A program made the translations under genes and the position numbers. A model generated the notes under the pieces. It worked only from the letters and a program-made list of their open reading frames with translations. It did not search any database and was not told the origin of the DNA. Source: Stenotrophomonas sp. 364 (GTDB lineage: Bacteria; Pseudomonadota; Gammaproteobacteria; Xanthomonadales; Xanthomonadaceae). From it: a stretch of 64,000 nucleotides of DNA. The stretch is from the NCBI RefSeq assembly GCF_009832905.1, contig NZ_CP047135.1:2582001-2646000 (forward strand), in the 5' to 3' direction. Within the stretch, counting starts at the first letter, position 1. The number at the start of each line of letters is the position of its first letter. This document shows, piece after piece, positions 53,323 through 61,938 of this stretch.

Positions 53323-54171
53323 CTAATGGTCAGGGCGCTGGATGGCCTCTATGCACGCACTGCCATCCGCAGCGCATATCACGCTGTCGATCCAAGCGAC
53401 ATACCGCGAAATGCGAACGTTGTAGACCATCTGTCCATAGAAGCCCGCCTCCAAGGCGTGCTCCGGAACCGCGGTGATCCACGATCCCAGCCCAATGAGT
53501 TGCCACGCACCCTGCTTACGCACAACGAGGGGGCCGCCGCTGTCCCCGCTTCCCAACGCCCCCTCAAGCGGCAGGCCTTCTGCGGGCGGATCGAATCGAT
53601 ACCAGACATAGCGATCATTGGCGCCCGTGATGGAGTTGTAGGCCCGCCTCAGCACGCCACGATGCGGGGCGCTGGCGCTTTGCCCGTCAACGCCGTTGCC
53701 GGTTGCCCCTTTCCCCACAAACATGGCGACTTCGGTAACTTCATCGCTGCCTTGGTAAAGAGCTACCGGTGCAACGTGCTCCACCGGCGCATCCAGCTCG
53801 ATCAACGCTATGTCATCCGACCCGGCCAGAAACGCGTGAATCCTGGATGGATCGCCCGTCTTCAACGCTTCCTGACCCAGCGCGTCGGGCATGCGCTTGA
53901 AGCCAGGGTGGACGATAACCCTGGCAACCCTATATCCCTCGCCGTTGATCATCACCTCGGCGTCCATGCCTTCCATCGGAGCGGCGTGTGCGGCGGTGAC
54001 GACCCACTTCGGCGCAATGAGAACGCCGTGTCCCTCGCCGGGCATATCTGCCAGCGAAGGAGACTCCGATCGGTCTATCCGGTAATTCGAATCGTCAACA
54101 TCGCCACGGATGACAATGGCGTTCGCTGCGAACGGCAGGATGGAGAGAGCAAGTAGAAGCCGGAACTTCAT
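53323..54171 (-). CDS. Secreted trypsin-like serine protease
   Basis: 282 residues. A signal peptide (KFRLLLALSILPFAANA) is followed by an S1 protease domain with His62 (VVTAAHAAP), Asp120 (GSDDIALIEL) and Ser211 (GSGDSGGPLVV). The mature chain has only two Cys, both near the C-terminus (ICAADGSACIE). There is no long propeptide or PDZ domain. Only one Cys pair is unusual for extracellular trypsins but common in bacterial ones. The substrate is unknown. The ATG at 54171 is set by the signal peptide, with AAAGGACG upstream. It lies in the accessory patch, in its own transcript. Confidence 0.88.
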   Translation of the reverse strand: MKFRLLLALSILPFAANAIVIRGDVDDSNYRIDRSESPSLADMPGEGHGVLIAPKWVVTAAHAAPMEGMDAEVMINGEGYRVARVIVHPGFKRMPDALGQEALKTGDPSRIHAFLAGSDDIALIELDAPVEHVAPVALYQGSDEVTEVAMFVGKGATGNGVDGQSASAPHRGVLRRAYNSITGANDRYVWYRFDPPAEGLPLEGALGSGDSGGPLVVRKQGAWQLIGLGSWITAVPEHALEAGFYGQMVYNVRISRYVAWIDSVICAADGSACIEAIQRPDH

Positions 54172-54660
54172 ATGTCGAAACGTCCTTTCAGGCAGTGGTC
54201 TGAGGTTCACCCGTGGCGTTCGTGCGCGCCTCGCCCCAGTATGGCGGGGCAATCTCAATGCCGGGCAAGATTTCCGACAAGACGACGTCAGGTACGACGA
54301 ACGCCGGGAAATGAGGCTTGTGTCCGGGAGGATCCATACCCGCGCGGCCCATCCCACGCCTCACTGGGACAAATCACCGGTCCGAGCGGCGTTTCCGCTC
54401 AGGCTCACGTTTGGGCTAGCATCACTTAGGCTGGCTCGGCGACGGGCGTCTGCTTCCGACCAGAAGCGGACGTTGGCCTGCTAGCTGTCGGACGGCGGCT
54501 TAGCCGCCCCATCAAGTTCTCGAAGCCCGGCTCGGACTTTCTCCGCGACCCGCTTGGCCGATTCTGGCCAACCAAGCTCCATGCCCCCCCACGCAGCCCC
54601 GGCAATCTCCGCCGCAATCGGCTTCCTGGCCTATTGCACTTCCCGACGCCAAGCTGACCG
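54172..54660. other. Gap with gene debris between protease and ABM protein
   Basis: 489 bases without a convincing gene. On the minus strand an open stretch at about 54484-54625 reads ...EIAGAAWGGMELGWPESAKRV and AEKVRAGLRELDGAAKPPSDS then stop, which looks like the end of a real protein but has no start. Around 54450-54475 lies a CGCTTCTGG...CAGAAGCG inverted repeat. I see no promoter that I can place. Confidence 0.45.
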
Positions 54661-55038
54661 CTACTTGATCTTCAGTTCCGGCAAGAGAGGATCAACATCA
54701 ACCAACTCCAGCGACTTGACCATGTGCAGGGTCCCGTTCTTGTACTTCAGGAAATGCGAACTCTTCACATGCTGTTCGTAAGCCTGCCGGCTCGCATAGA
54801 TCTCAAGGATTGTCAGCCGCGTGGGTTCTTCTTTGTCAAACACCGCATACAACGACAGCACGCCTGGCTCAAGCGCCATGGAGGCGCGAACTTCTTCAGC
54901 CAGAGCAGCTCGATACGCGGGGAGATGGTCTGCATCGACGGTGATCTTTGAGAGCCTCGTCATCTGTGCCTCCTCAGCGCCAGCACTGAAGGCGCATGTC
55001 AGCATGCTGATGAAAGTGCCGATGAGCATCTTGTTCAC
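54661..55038 (-). CDS. Secreted ABM-domain (antibiotic biosynthesis monooxygenase-like) protein
   Basis: 125 residues. A signal peptide (LIGTFISMLTCAFSAGA) precedes a dimeric ferredoxin-like ABM/YgiN domain: SKITVDADHLPAYRAALAEEVRASMALEPGVLSLYAVFDKEEPTRLTILEIYASRQAYEQHVKSSHFLKY, with the conserved HxxxxHF-type end. Related cytoplasmic proteins act as quinol monooxygenases; export is unusual. The GTG start at 55038 has GGAGGG five bases upstream. It lies 50 bases after the CMD-family gene, which is also exported, so the two probably form an operon. Confidence 0.82.
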   Translation of the reverse strand: MNKMLIGTFISMLTCAFSAGAEEAQMTRLSKITVDADHLPAYRAALAEEVRASMALEPGVLSLYAVFDKEEPTRLTILEIYASRQAYEQHVKSSHFLKYKNGTLHMVKSLELVDVDPLLPELKIK

Positions 55039-55088
55039 TTAACCCTCCAGTTGATGCATGCCACTCGAGGAAACCCCTCGCCTGAATA

Positions 55089-55847
55089 TCATTCGCGCCC
55101 GGCTTCCCGGTGACGTTGAATGGCGAGACGGACGCGCTCCGCGGCCTCCAGGCCGAAGCGCGCTTCGAGAACATCCGCCAGCCCATACAGCTGCTCTGGG
55201 CGCAGCCCTATGTTCATGCTGATACCGATGTGCGACTGCAACTGGGGCCCTACCCCGGACATGGCCGCCAGCATGCTGACCGTCGCCAACTCACGGCTTT
55301 GCCAATCGAGGTTGTCGCGCTCGAAGATGTCGCCAAACAGGTGCGTACGCAAATACTCATTTGCCTGCGGTGCGAAATCGAACAATGGCCCGGAGACCGG
55401 TCGCCCAGCCAGCTTGGTCTGATTGGCCGTGCCTGCAGCGAGCAACGCGTCGCCTTTGGGGATCGGCCGGCCCGGCTCGCGGCCGATTTCATCCTGAAGG
55501 CCGCGCTGCCTCCGGGCCTCTGCCACCTTCATCAGTTCGCTCAACGCATTGAGACTGCGCGGAAATCCCGCATAGGCGTAGACCTGCACGAGGATCTCTC
55601 GCGCTTCGGCCACGCTCAATCCCGCGTCCAACGCCTGATTCACGGCATCCCGGAGGCGTGCCATGTCGCCGGCCGCCGCGGAGGCGCTCATCGGGACGAT
55701 GGCTTGCTGACGGAGATCCAATACGGTGGCAGACACCACGTGCAACTCAGTATTCATGGCGCTTCCTTCCTGAGCATGGCCCCTCTGTACCGGCACGCCG
55801 ACAAGTATCGCCGCGACCATCAGACAAGCAGGACGGTTCGGTTTCAT
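55089..55847 (-). CDS. Secreted carboxymuconolactone decarboxylase-family protein, two CMD units
   Basis: 252 residues. A signal peptide (CLMVAAILVGVPVQRGHAQEGS) precedes two CMD-type helical units. The first is VNQALDAGLSVAEAREILVQVYAYAGFPRSLNALSELM; the second is RELATVSMLAAMSGVGPQLQSHIGISMNIGLRPEQLYGLADVLEARFG. The mature protein lacks the CxxC of alkylhydroperoxidase AhpD, so peroxidase action is unlikely. The start at 55847 is fixed by the signal peptide; further upstream frame is antisense to the LysR gene. It is divergent from that LysR gene, which probably controls it. Confidence 0.8.
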   Translation of the reverse strand: MKPNRPACLMVAAILVGVPVQRGHAQEGSAMNTELHVVSATVLDLRQQAIVPMSASAAAGDMARLRDAVNQALDAGLSVAEAREILVQVYAYAGFPRSLNALSELMKVAEARRQRGLQDEIGREPGRPIPKGDALLAAGTANQTKLAGRPVSGPLFDFAPQANEYLRTHLFGDIFERDNLDWQSRELATVSMLAAMSGVGPQLQSHIGISMNIGLRPEQLYGLADVLEARFGLEAAERVRLAIQRHREAGRE

Positions 55848-55930
55848 GCGCCGGAGGCCTCGGGGGACTAAGGTCACCACGATAGTCGCCGGCCGCCACC
55901 TCGATAAGCGGGCTGAAAGTTGATGCATTA

Positions 55931-55940
55931 CTGAATTCAG
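55931..55940. promoter_or_regulatory. Possible LysR operator between CMD and lysR genes
   Basis: CTGAATTCAG, a perfect 10-base palindrome 14 bases before the LysR start, in the 106-base divergent gap. LysR regulators usually bind dyads here and control both directions. Confidence 0.4.
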
Positions 55941-55953
55941 CTCACAATTGGCC

Positions 55954-56844
55954 ATGAGCGCTGTGAAGACCAACGACCTCCAGGCCTTTCTGGCAGTGGC
56001 ACAGGAGCAGAGCTTCACCAAGGCGGCCGTTCGCCTGGGAGTGACTCCCTCTGCGCTCAGCCACTCGATGCGGTTACTCGAAGAACGCCTGGGCATCCGA
56101 CTGCTGGCACGCACTACACGCAACGTCTCCCCTACCGAGGCGGGCGAGCGGCTGATGCACTCCATCGCACCGCACTTCGAGGCCATCGGCGCCAGCGTCG
56201 AGGCACTGGGGGATTTGCGCGACCGTCCGGCCGGAACCCTACGGATCTCCTGCACGGACGACTCCATGGAGACCATCATCCGTCCGCGGCTAGCCGGGTT
56301 CCTCGCCGAGTACCCGGATATCACGCTTGAGTTCTACGTGGACTACGGGTTCACCAACGTGGTGGAACAACGATTCGACGCCGGCATCCGGCTGGGCGAG
56401 GCGCTCAGCAAGGACATGATCGCGGTCAGGGTTGGGCCGGATTGGCGTTTGGTCGTGGTTGCATCTCCCGATTACTTCAAGAAGCATCCGAAGCCGCGGA
56501 AGCCCGCCGACATCATGCAACACAGATGCGTGCACATCCGGCATCGTCCAAACGGTGCCATCTACGCCTGGGAGTTCGAGGAGGGCGGCAAAGAGTTCAC
56601 CGTACGCGGCGAAGGCCAACTGGTGTTCAACAGCATGACCCACGTCGTCAACGCCGCCGTGGACGGACTAGGCTTGGCCTATGCGCCCGAACCGATGCTC
56701 ACCGAGCATATCGCGGCGGGCAGGCTGGTTCCCGTATTGGATAAATGGTGCTTACCTTTCCCAGGCTACCACCTCTACTATCCCAACCGCCGGCAGCCCT
56801 CGCCTGCATTTACGGCGCTGGTCGCTTGGCTGAAGCGGGATTAG
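55954..56844 (+). CDS. LysR-family transcriptional regulator
   Basis: 296 residues. The N-terminal winged helix is NDLQAFLAVAQEQSFTKAAVRLGVTPSALSHSMRLLEERLGIRLLARTTRNVSPTEAGERL. The effector domain has the group features of the CrgA/PecT-type subfamily (RPAGTLRISCTDDS ... FDAGIRLGEALSKDMIAVRVGPDWRLVVVASPDYF ... GLGLAYAPEPM). The ATG at 55954 is used; a TTG two codons earlier is possible. By position it regulates the divergent CMD-ABM genes. The effector is unknown. Confidence 0.88.
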   Translation: MSAVKTNDLQAFLAVAQEQSFTKAAVRLGVTPSALSHSMRLLEERLGIRLLARTTRNVSPTEAGERLMHSIAPHFEAIGASVEALGDLRDRPAGTLRISCTDDSMETIIRPRLAGFLAEYPDITLEFYVDYGFTNVVEQRFDAGIRLGEALSKDMIAVRVGPDWRLVVVASPDYFKKHPKPRKPADIMQHRCVHIRHRPNGAIYAWEFEEGGKEFTVRGEGQLVFNSMTHVVNAAVDGLGLAYAPEPMLTEHIAAGRLVPVLDKWCLPFPGYHLYYPNRRQPSPAFTALVAWLKRD

Positions 56845-57001
56845 CAAAAATGGAAGGAGCGCGTGAGAGATTACGACGATCTCTTTCGAGGAACTGGCCA
56901 GATTTTGAGACTTACCGCCCTAGGAATAGCGCATTTATCACTGCCACAGCCTTCTCTCATTGGTCCCCTGACCGCTACCGGCCAAGAAGCGGAGGCTCGA
57001 G

Positions 57002-57259
57002 TTACACCTTCCAGACTTTGCTGCCCATCGGTACGTAAGCCGTATCGATTCCAGGGAGATAGATGATCAGTGTGTCGCCGCCACGTCGAACGTGGTGAAG
57101 ACGGAGCTCCGCCTCTACGGGCAACCTAGTACCGTACGGATGCTCGACGCTGACGGAAAACGGGGTTGTGCTCTCCATGCGGGATCGGAAAATCAGACGC
57201 CAGGGCCAACCCTCGACCGGTGAGCGTGAAGCGGTCCTCAACACTCAGCAGAAGCTCGA
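57002..57259 (-). pseudogene. Frameshifted small gene
   Basis: Two overlapping minus-strand frames together give one plausible protein. The upstream frame reads VELLLSVEDRFTLTGRGLAL and then ASDFPIPHGE before a stop. The other frame continues SVSVEHPYGTRLPVEAELRL, HHVRRGGDTLIIYLPGIDTA, YVPMGSKVWKV and stop. The joined sequence resembles small EF-Tu-barrel-like hypothetical proteins (LLL-VED-F-L-GRGL...). The shift lies near 57150-57175. No ATG/GTG start was found for the first part. It follows the 158-residue gene directly, so both may once have formed one operon. Confidence 0.5.
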
Positions 57260-57736
57260 CTAGTGCTCCACTTCGAGAGATCGCGCCAGTTCATCCAGGG
57301 CCAGACCAACACAGGATTGATCAACTAGAAAGCTGGACGTTATTGCCATGGCCAAGCCGGACACGTATTGGATGGTGAAGACTCGCTTCCCCGCGCTTTG
57401 AATGAATCGAGGATTGTCTTCAATCGATAAGCGCAGCATTTGACCTCCAGAGCCTGCAGCCTGGAGATCTCGGGAAAAAAGCTCGCCCATCTCCCTCCAT
57501 CGGAAAAGATCCATATAGAGGCCACGCAATGATTGCCTGCTCAGAAGAGTCTGCGGAAGCGATACCTTAAAGTCAGGAACGACGAGGTCCCCATTTGACT
57601 CGGGTTGTGACCGGTCCAGGTATTCGCCATTCAGAGTAAGGCGGCAGAGCAAATCGTCGCCGTGGTCATTCAAAAGCTCACACTCGAATGACTCCCAGCC
57701 ACGATTCGACGAGATCGACCAACTTCGCTCCGTCAT
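57260..57736 (-). CDS. Hypothetical protein, possibly immunity-like
   Basis: 158 residues, soluble, acidic, without signal peptide or membrane segment. It has a central LYMDLFRWREMGELFSRDLQ and ends in SSFLVDQSCVGLALDELARSLEVEH. The alternation of beta-like and helical parts with a C-terminal amphipathic helix recalls single-domain immunity proteins such as the WapI type. This is a weak resemblance and I make no assignment. ATG at 57736. The codon use is less GC-biased than in core genes. The frameshifted small gene follows without a gap. Confidence 0.55.
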   Translation of the reverse strand: MTERSWSISSNRGWESFECELLNDHGDDLLCRLTLNGEYLDRSQPESNGDLVVPDFKVSLPQTLLSRQSLRGLYMDLFRWREMGELFSRDLQAAGSGGQMLRLSIEDNPRFIQSAGKRVFTIQYVSGLAMAITSSFLVDQSCVGLALDELARSLEVEH

Positions 57737-57886
57737 CGCGACCTCGCTGTTGGATTGCCCTTAGGACGCCTGGAGTGGTCTTCATCTCCATTCACATTTT
57801 TCTCTCCGGTTTCATGAGGCGTTTTTCCACGGGCGGCATGCCCGCCTTTGATCCTTGGCCGGCCATCGATCAGGAATCGGATCGTG

Positions 57887-58261
57887 ATGAGGGCAACCTC
57901 TCCCTCCTCCGGGACGGCGTTTCCGGCGGCACGTGAGTACCTGCTTCCGATGTTCATTGCCATCGTGCTGGTGGCACCGGTGCTGGAAGAGTTGCTTCAC
58001 CGTGGCCTTATTTTCGACCTGCTCAGCCGACGCGTAGGTGCAATTGCAGCGTCAGGCATCGGAACGGTGCTGTTTGTGGGCATGCATTTCGTGGGCGCGT
58101 CCGGACAGGTGGAGCCCATCCGCCTGGTGTCGCTCGTGACCTTTTCGCTGGCGATGTACGTGGTCCGGGTGCGCTGGAACTCACTGATCCTCTGTGTGTT
58201 GGCGCACATGGTGCTCAACCTCATCGGGTTTGCGGCGATTGCGTTCGCTGCTTCGGCGTGA
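57887..58261 (+). CDS. CPBP-family intramembrane metalloprotease, N-terminally truncated
   Basis: About 124 residues from the ATG at 57887; the ATG at 57950 and the TTG at 57848 are other options. Motif 1 of the CPBP (CAAX protease/bacteriocin-processing) family is APVLEELLHRGLIFDLL (EExxxR). Motif 2 is LFVGMHFVGA and motif 3 LAHMVLNLIGFAAI. Members normally have 200 or more residues with several helices before motif 1; here those are missing. The product may be inactive or a decayed gene, although all catalytic motifs are intact. Confidence 0.6.
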   Translation: MRATSPSSGTAFPAAREYLLPMFIAIVLVAPVLEELLHRGLIFDLLSRRVGAIAASGIGTVLFVGMHFVGASGQVEPIRLVSLVTFSLAMYVVRVRWNSLILCVLAHMVLNLIGFAAIAFAASA

Positions 58262-58311
58262 GCGGCCGACGGGCCAAGGCGACCCAACCTGATCACGGTG
58301 GCGCTACCCAC

Positions 58312-59982
58312 CTACTGCAACTGCCCATCCCGCAACCGGTAGCTCCGATGCACGATGCCCTCCGGCAACACATCATGCGTAATCATCACCAGACTCCGGT
58401 TGCCCAGCGCCCCTACCATGTCATGCAACAGCGCATGCGCGGTGTCCACGTCCAGCCCTTCCGTAGGCTCGTCCAACAACAGAATCGGTGAACCGCGCAG
58501 CAGCGCCCGCGCCAGCGCCAGTCGCCGCGCCTGCCCGGCCGACATGGTGGCACCGTTCTCGCCCACCCACGCCTGCAACCCGCCAATCTGTTCGGCCCAG
58601 GCCCGCAGGCGCACATCCGCCAGCACCTGCCACAGCTGCGCATCCGTCGCCTGCGGATCACCCAGCCGCAGATTGTCGGCCACGCTGCCCGCAAACACCG
58701 GCGCGTTCTGCGGCAGCCATGCCACCTGCCGGTGCCAGTCGGCCTGGGCGAACTGGCGGATGTCGACGCCGCCGTAGCGCACGTACCCCGCGTCGGGGTC
58801 CCACAGGCGCAGCAGCAGTGACGACAACGTGGTTTTGCCACAGCCGCTGTCGCCCTGGATGGCGATGCGATCACCCGGGCGCAGCTGCAACTGCAGCCCG
58901 TCCAGCAATGCCCGCTCCTGCCCCGGCCAGCGGAACGCCACGTGCTCCACACTGAGCGTGGCCGGTTCGGCGGGCACCGGCACCGGGTTCACCGGCTCGG
59001 CGACACCGGCGGGCTGATCGACGATCTGCTCCAGCCGCACCGCCGCCACCCGTCCGGACAACCACGACTGCCACGCCAGCCCGATGGCCGCCCACAGTTC
59101 CAGCAGCGCCACGGTGAGGAACACCAGGCCCGCAGCCAAGGCGGCATCGATGGCGCCGCGCTCGAAGCCGCGCAACGCCAGCCACAGCATGGCCACCAGT
59201 CCAGCGGCCGCGCACACGCCATGCAGCGCATTGCCGCCGATCAACCGCACGCGGCGCCGGCGGTCGCGCGACTTCAGCTGTTTGGCCGCCACCAGCACGC
59301 GCAGGTTCCAGTGCTCACGCGCCTGCAGGGCGGTCAGGTCGGCCGCGCCTTCCAGGCCTTCGAAGGACTGCGCACGCAGCTGTGCGCGATGCAGCGCGCG
59401 GTCGCGCTCCTGGTCACCGGCACCGCGCACGGTGAGCCACGGCACGCCTACGCCGATCACCAGTGCCAGCACGCCCAGCAGCACCGCTGCAGGCGGATGG
59501 ATGATGCCGGCGGCGATCACGCCCACCAGCGAGATGCCGCCCAGCGCCAGCAGCGGGCCGATGGCGCGCACCAGCAGGCCATCCACTTCGCCGATGTCCG
59601 ACATCAGACGCGCCAGCAGCTCGCCAGTGCGCACGCCGGCCAGTCGCGCCGGCGCCAACGGCAGCGCGCGGCGGAAGAACCACACGCGCAGGTCGCGGGC
59701 GATGCGCAGGGTGACGTCGTGGCCCACCAGCTTTTCAAAATAGCGCGAGGCGATCCGCGCCATGGTCAGCCCGCGGATGCCCGCCGAGGGTGAGAAGAAG
59801 TTGAAGCCGCTGCCCAGCCCGGCCGCTCCGGCCAGCGCGGCCGCTGTCAGGAAGCCACCGGACAGCCCAAGCAATGCGGTGCCGGCCAGCATGGTGGTCC
59901 ACAGCAGCAGTACGGTCAGTACCAGGCGACCGCGATGGCGGGTAAATACCTGCTTCAACGAGTCGATGCGCGGCGCACTCAT
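58312..59982 (-). CDS. cydC: Cysteine/glutathione ABC exporter subunit CydC
   Basis: 556 residues: six-helix ABC membrane domain, then an ATPase domain with Walker A GDSGCGKTTLSSLLL, signature MSAGQARRLALARALL and Walker B PILLLDEPTEGLD. CydDC exports cysteine and glutathione to the periplasm, needed to assemble cytochrome bd. The ATG overlaps the cydD stop (ATGA). Some 50 bases separate it from the convergent CPBP gene. Confidence 0.93.
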   Translation of the reverse strand: MSAPRIDSLKQVFTRHRGRLVLTVLLLWTTMLAGTALLGLSGGFLTAAALAGAAGLGSGFNFFSPSAGIRGLTMARIASRYFEKLVGHDVTLRIARDLRVWFFRRALPLAPARLAGVRTGELLARLMSDIGEVDGLLVRAIGPLLALGGISLVGVIAAGIIHPPAAVLLGVLALVIGVGVPWLTVRGAGDQERDRALHRAQLRAQSFEGLEGAADLTALQAREHWNLRVLVAAKQLKSRDRRRRVRLIGGNALHGVCAAAGLVAMLWLALRGFERGAIDAALAAGLVFLTVALLELWAAIGLAWQSWLSGRVAAVRLEQIVDQPAGVAEPVNPVPVPAEPATLSVEHVAFRWPGQERALLDGLQLQLRPGDRIAIQGDSGCGKTTLSSLLLRLWDPDAGYVRYGGVDIRQFAQADWHRQVAWLPQNAPVFAGSVADNLRLGDPQATDAQLWQVLADVRLRAWAEQIGGLQAWVGENGATMSAGQARRLALARALLRGSPILLLDEPTEGLDVDTAHALLHDMVGALGNRSLVMITHDVLPEGIVHRSYRLRDGQLQ

Positions 59983-61709
59983 GCCGACACCTCCCGCGTG
60001 TTGCCGGTGCCGCTGGCGGTAAGCGTGAGGCGTGTATCGGCCCAGGCCATGGCGGTCTCGCTGTGGGTGGCGATGATGACGCTGCGGCCGCGCGCGAACG
60101 CGGCCAGCGTGCGCAGCAGGTCGGCCTCGGTGTCCGGATCGAGGAAGGCGGTGGGTTCATCGAGCAGCAGCAGCTGCGGGTCGCGCAGCAACAGTCGCGC
60201 CAGGCCGATGCGGCGTGCTTCTCCGCCGGACAGACCAAAGCCACGCTCGCCGATCACCGTATCCAGGCCGTCCGGCAGGGCGGACGCGAAGCGCATCACC
60301 TGCGCCGCCTCGGCAACCGCGCGCAGGTGCGCGTCGGTGGCGCCCGGGTCGGCCAGGCGCAGGTTGTCGGCGATGCTGCCGTGGAACAGGTAGGGGCGTT
60401 GCCCGGCATAACCGATTTCCAGCCCGGGGCGCAGCACGATGCTGCCCGACTGCGGCGGCAGCCAGCCGGCCAGCGCTTCCAGCAGGGTGCTCTTGCCACT
60501 GCCGCTGGGGCCGACCAGCGCCAGGCGCTGACCGGGCTCGATCTGGAACGACAGCCCCTGGATCACGTCGTGCTGCGCGCCCAGCGGGCGCAACACCAGG
60601 TCGCGCACCTGCACCGGCGGGGCATGTTGTTCCAGCAGTTCGGGCGCACGCGCAACGGCGGCAGGGGCGTCGCCGCCCGCCTCCGCATCCGGCAGCTCAC
60701 CGAGCAGGCGCTCCACCTCGGCGGCGGCGGCCAGCGCGTTGGCACGGTCGTGGTAATGCGCGGCCAGGCGCCGCAGCGGCGCGTAGAACTCCGGCGCCAG
60801 CAACAGGCAGAACATGCCCACGCCCAGTGTGGGCACCTGCGCGTGCAACGACATCAGGCCCAGGTAGCTCAGCCCGAAATACAGCGCGACCATGGCCACG
60901 CTGACCGAGGCGAAGAATTCCAGCACGGTGGACGACAGGAAGGCGATGCGCAGCACCTTCATGGTGCGCTCGCGCACGCCTTCGGCGGCGGCGGCCACGC
61001 CCTCCAGTTCGGCCTCGCCCCGCCCGTACAGGCGCAGCAGGCCCAGGCCCTTGATGCGGTCGGCGAAATGCCCGCTCATGCGGGCCAGCTCGCCCAGCTG
61101 CGCGCGCCCGGCCGCTTCTGCGCCCCAGCCCACCAGCATCATGAAGAACGGCACCAGCGGCGCGGTGAACACCAGGATCAGCGCGACCACCCAGTCGGTC
61201 CACGCCACCGCCAGCGCGATCAGCAGCGGCACCACCACCACTTCGATACGGACCGGCTGATACCCGGCGTAATAGTTCTCGATTGCATCTGCATGGGCCA
61301 GCATCAGCTCGCCGAGCTCGCCGGTACGCTGCTGGCGCAGCCACAAGGGCCCGCGCCCCAGCAGGCGCCGGTAGACCCGCTCACGCAGGGCCAGCCGCGC
61401 GGCATCGGCCACATCGCCGGCGGCAGCCTGGGTGGCGCTGCCCAGCAGCGCGCGCGCCACCAGCACCACCAGCAGGCCCAGCAGCACCGGGGTGGCGTCG
61501 GCCAGCGGCCGGTGCTGCACCAGCACGGCCTGGATCAACCAGGCAATGGCCGCGGCCTGGCCGATCAACAGCGCCCCGGACACGCAGATGCACAGCGCGG
61601 CCATGCGCTGGCGCCCCCGCGCAGCCATGCCCAGCCCGCCCAGCCAGTGCAGGCGGCGACGGCGCAGGGCCGTGGTTTCAACAACAGTGGCGTCGGGGGG
61701 TATGCTCAA
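59979..61709 (-). CDS. cydD: Cysteine/glutathione ABC exporter subunit CydD
   Basis: 576 residues: six-helix membrane domain (LLIGQAAAIAWLIQAVLV ... YYAGYQPVRIEVVVVPLLIALAVAW) and ATPase domain with Walker A GPSGSGKSTLL, signature LSGGEARRIGLARLLL and Walker B LLLLDEPTAFLD. It forms a heterodimer with CydC. The start used is TTG at 61709, which gives a normal N-terminal length; no good ribosome site is visible, so the start is uncertain. It is divergent from cydAB. Confidence 0.92.
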   Translation of the reverse strand: MSIPPDATVVETTALRRRRLHWLGGLGMAARGRQRMAALCICVSGALLIGQAAAIAWLIQAVLVQHRPLADATPVLLGLLVVLVARALLGSATQAAAGDVADAARLALRERVYRRLLGRGPLWLRQQRTGELGELMLAHADAIENYYAGYQPVRIEVVVVPLLIALAVAWTDWVVALILVFTAPLVPFFMMLVGWGAEAAGRAQLGELARMSGHFADRIKGLGLLRLYGRGEAELEGVAAAAEGVRERTMKVLRIAFLSSTVLEFFASVSVAMVALYFGLSYLGLMSLHAQVPTLGVGMFCLLLAPEFYAPLRRLAAHYHDRANALAAAAEVERLLGELPDAEAGGDAPAAVARAPELLEQHAPPVQVRDLVLRPLGAQHDVIQGLSFQIEPGQRLALVGPSGSGKSTLLEALAGWLPPQSGSIVLRPGLEIGYAGQRPYLFHGSIADNLRLADPGATDAHLRAVAEAAQVMRFASALPDGLDTVIGERGFGLSGGEARRIGLARLLLRDPQLLLLDEPTAFLDPDTEADLLRTLAAFARGRSVIIATHSETAMAWADTRLTLTASGTGNTREVSA

Positions 61710-61835
61710 GGCAGATCACGCAGGGACACAGGGAGGTTTCCGTCGATTGTAGTGGGTGCCTGCATGGCCCCCGTGCGGCAAGCGGTCGCAGGTTGCCAGG
61801 AACGCATACGATTCCTTGCAAAGACCGCTCGTACA

Positions 61836-61849
61836 TTGATCTGAATCAA
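61836..61849. promoter_or_regulatory. FNR/Anr-type box between cydDC and cydAB
   Basis: TTGAT-CTGA-ATCAA, a perfect match to the FNR consensus TTGATNNNNATCAA. It lies 90 bases before cydA and 127 before cydD. It would allow an FNR-like regulator to raise cytochrome bd expression at low oxygen. Confidence 0.88.
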
Positions 61850-61938
61850 GGCTATTTGAAGTTGCAGGTCACAGAATTCATCCCGTAGACCCCCCTTCCC
61901 GCCACCTGAAACGCTAAACCCAACGAGGTAGCCAGGCC

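Noticed and set aside
55848..56324. N-terminal extension of the CMD-family gene
   Set aside because: The added frame is antisense to the LysR gene; the signal peptide at 55847 fixes the start.
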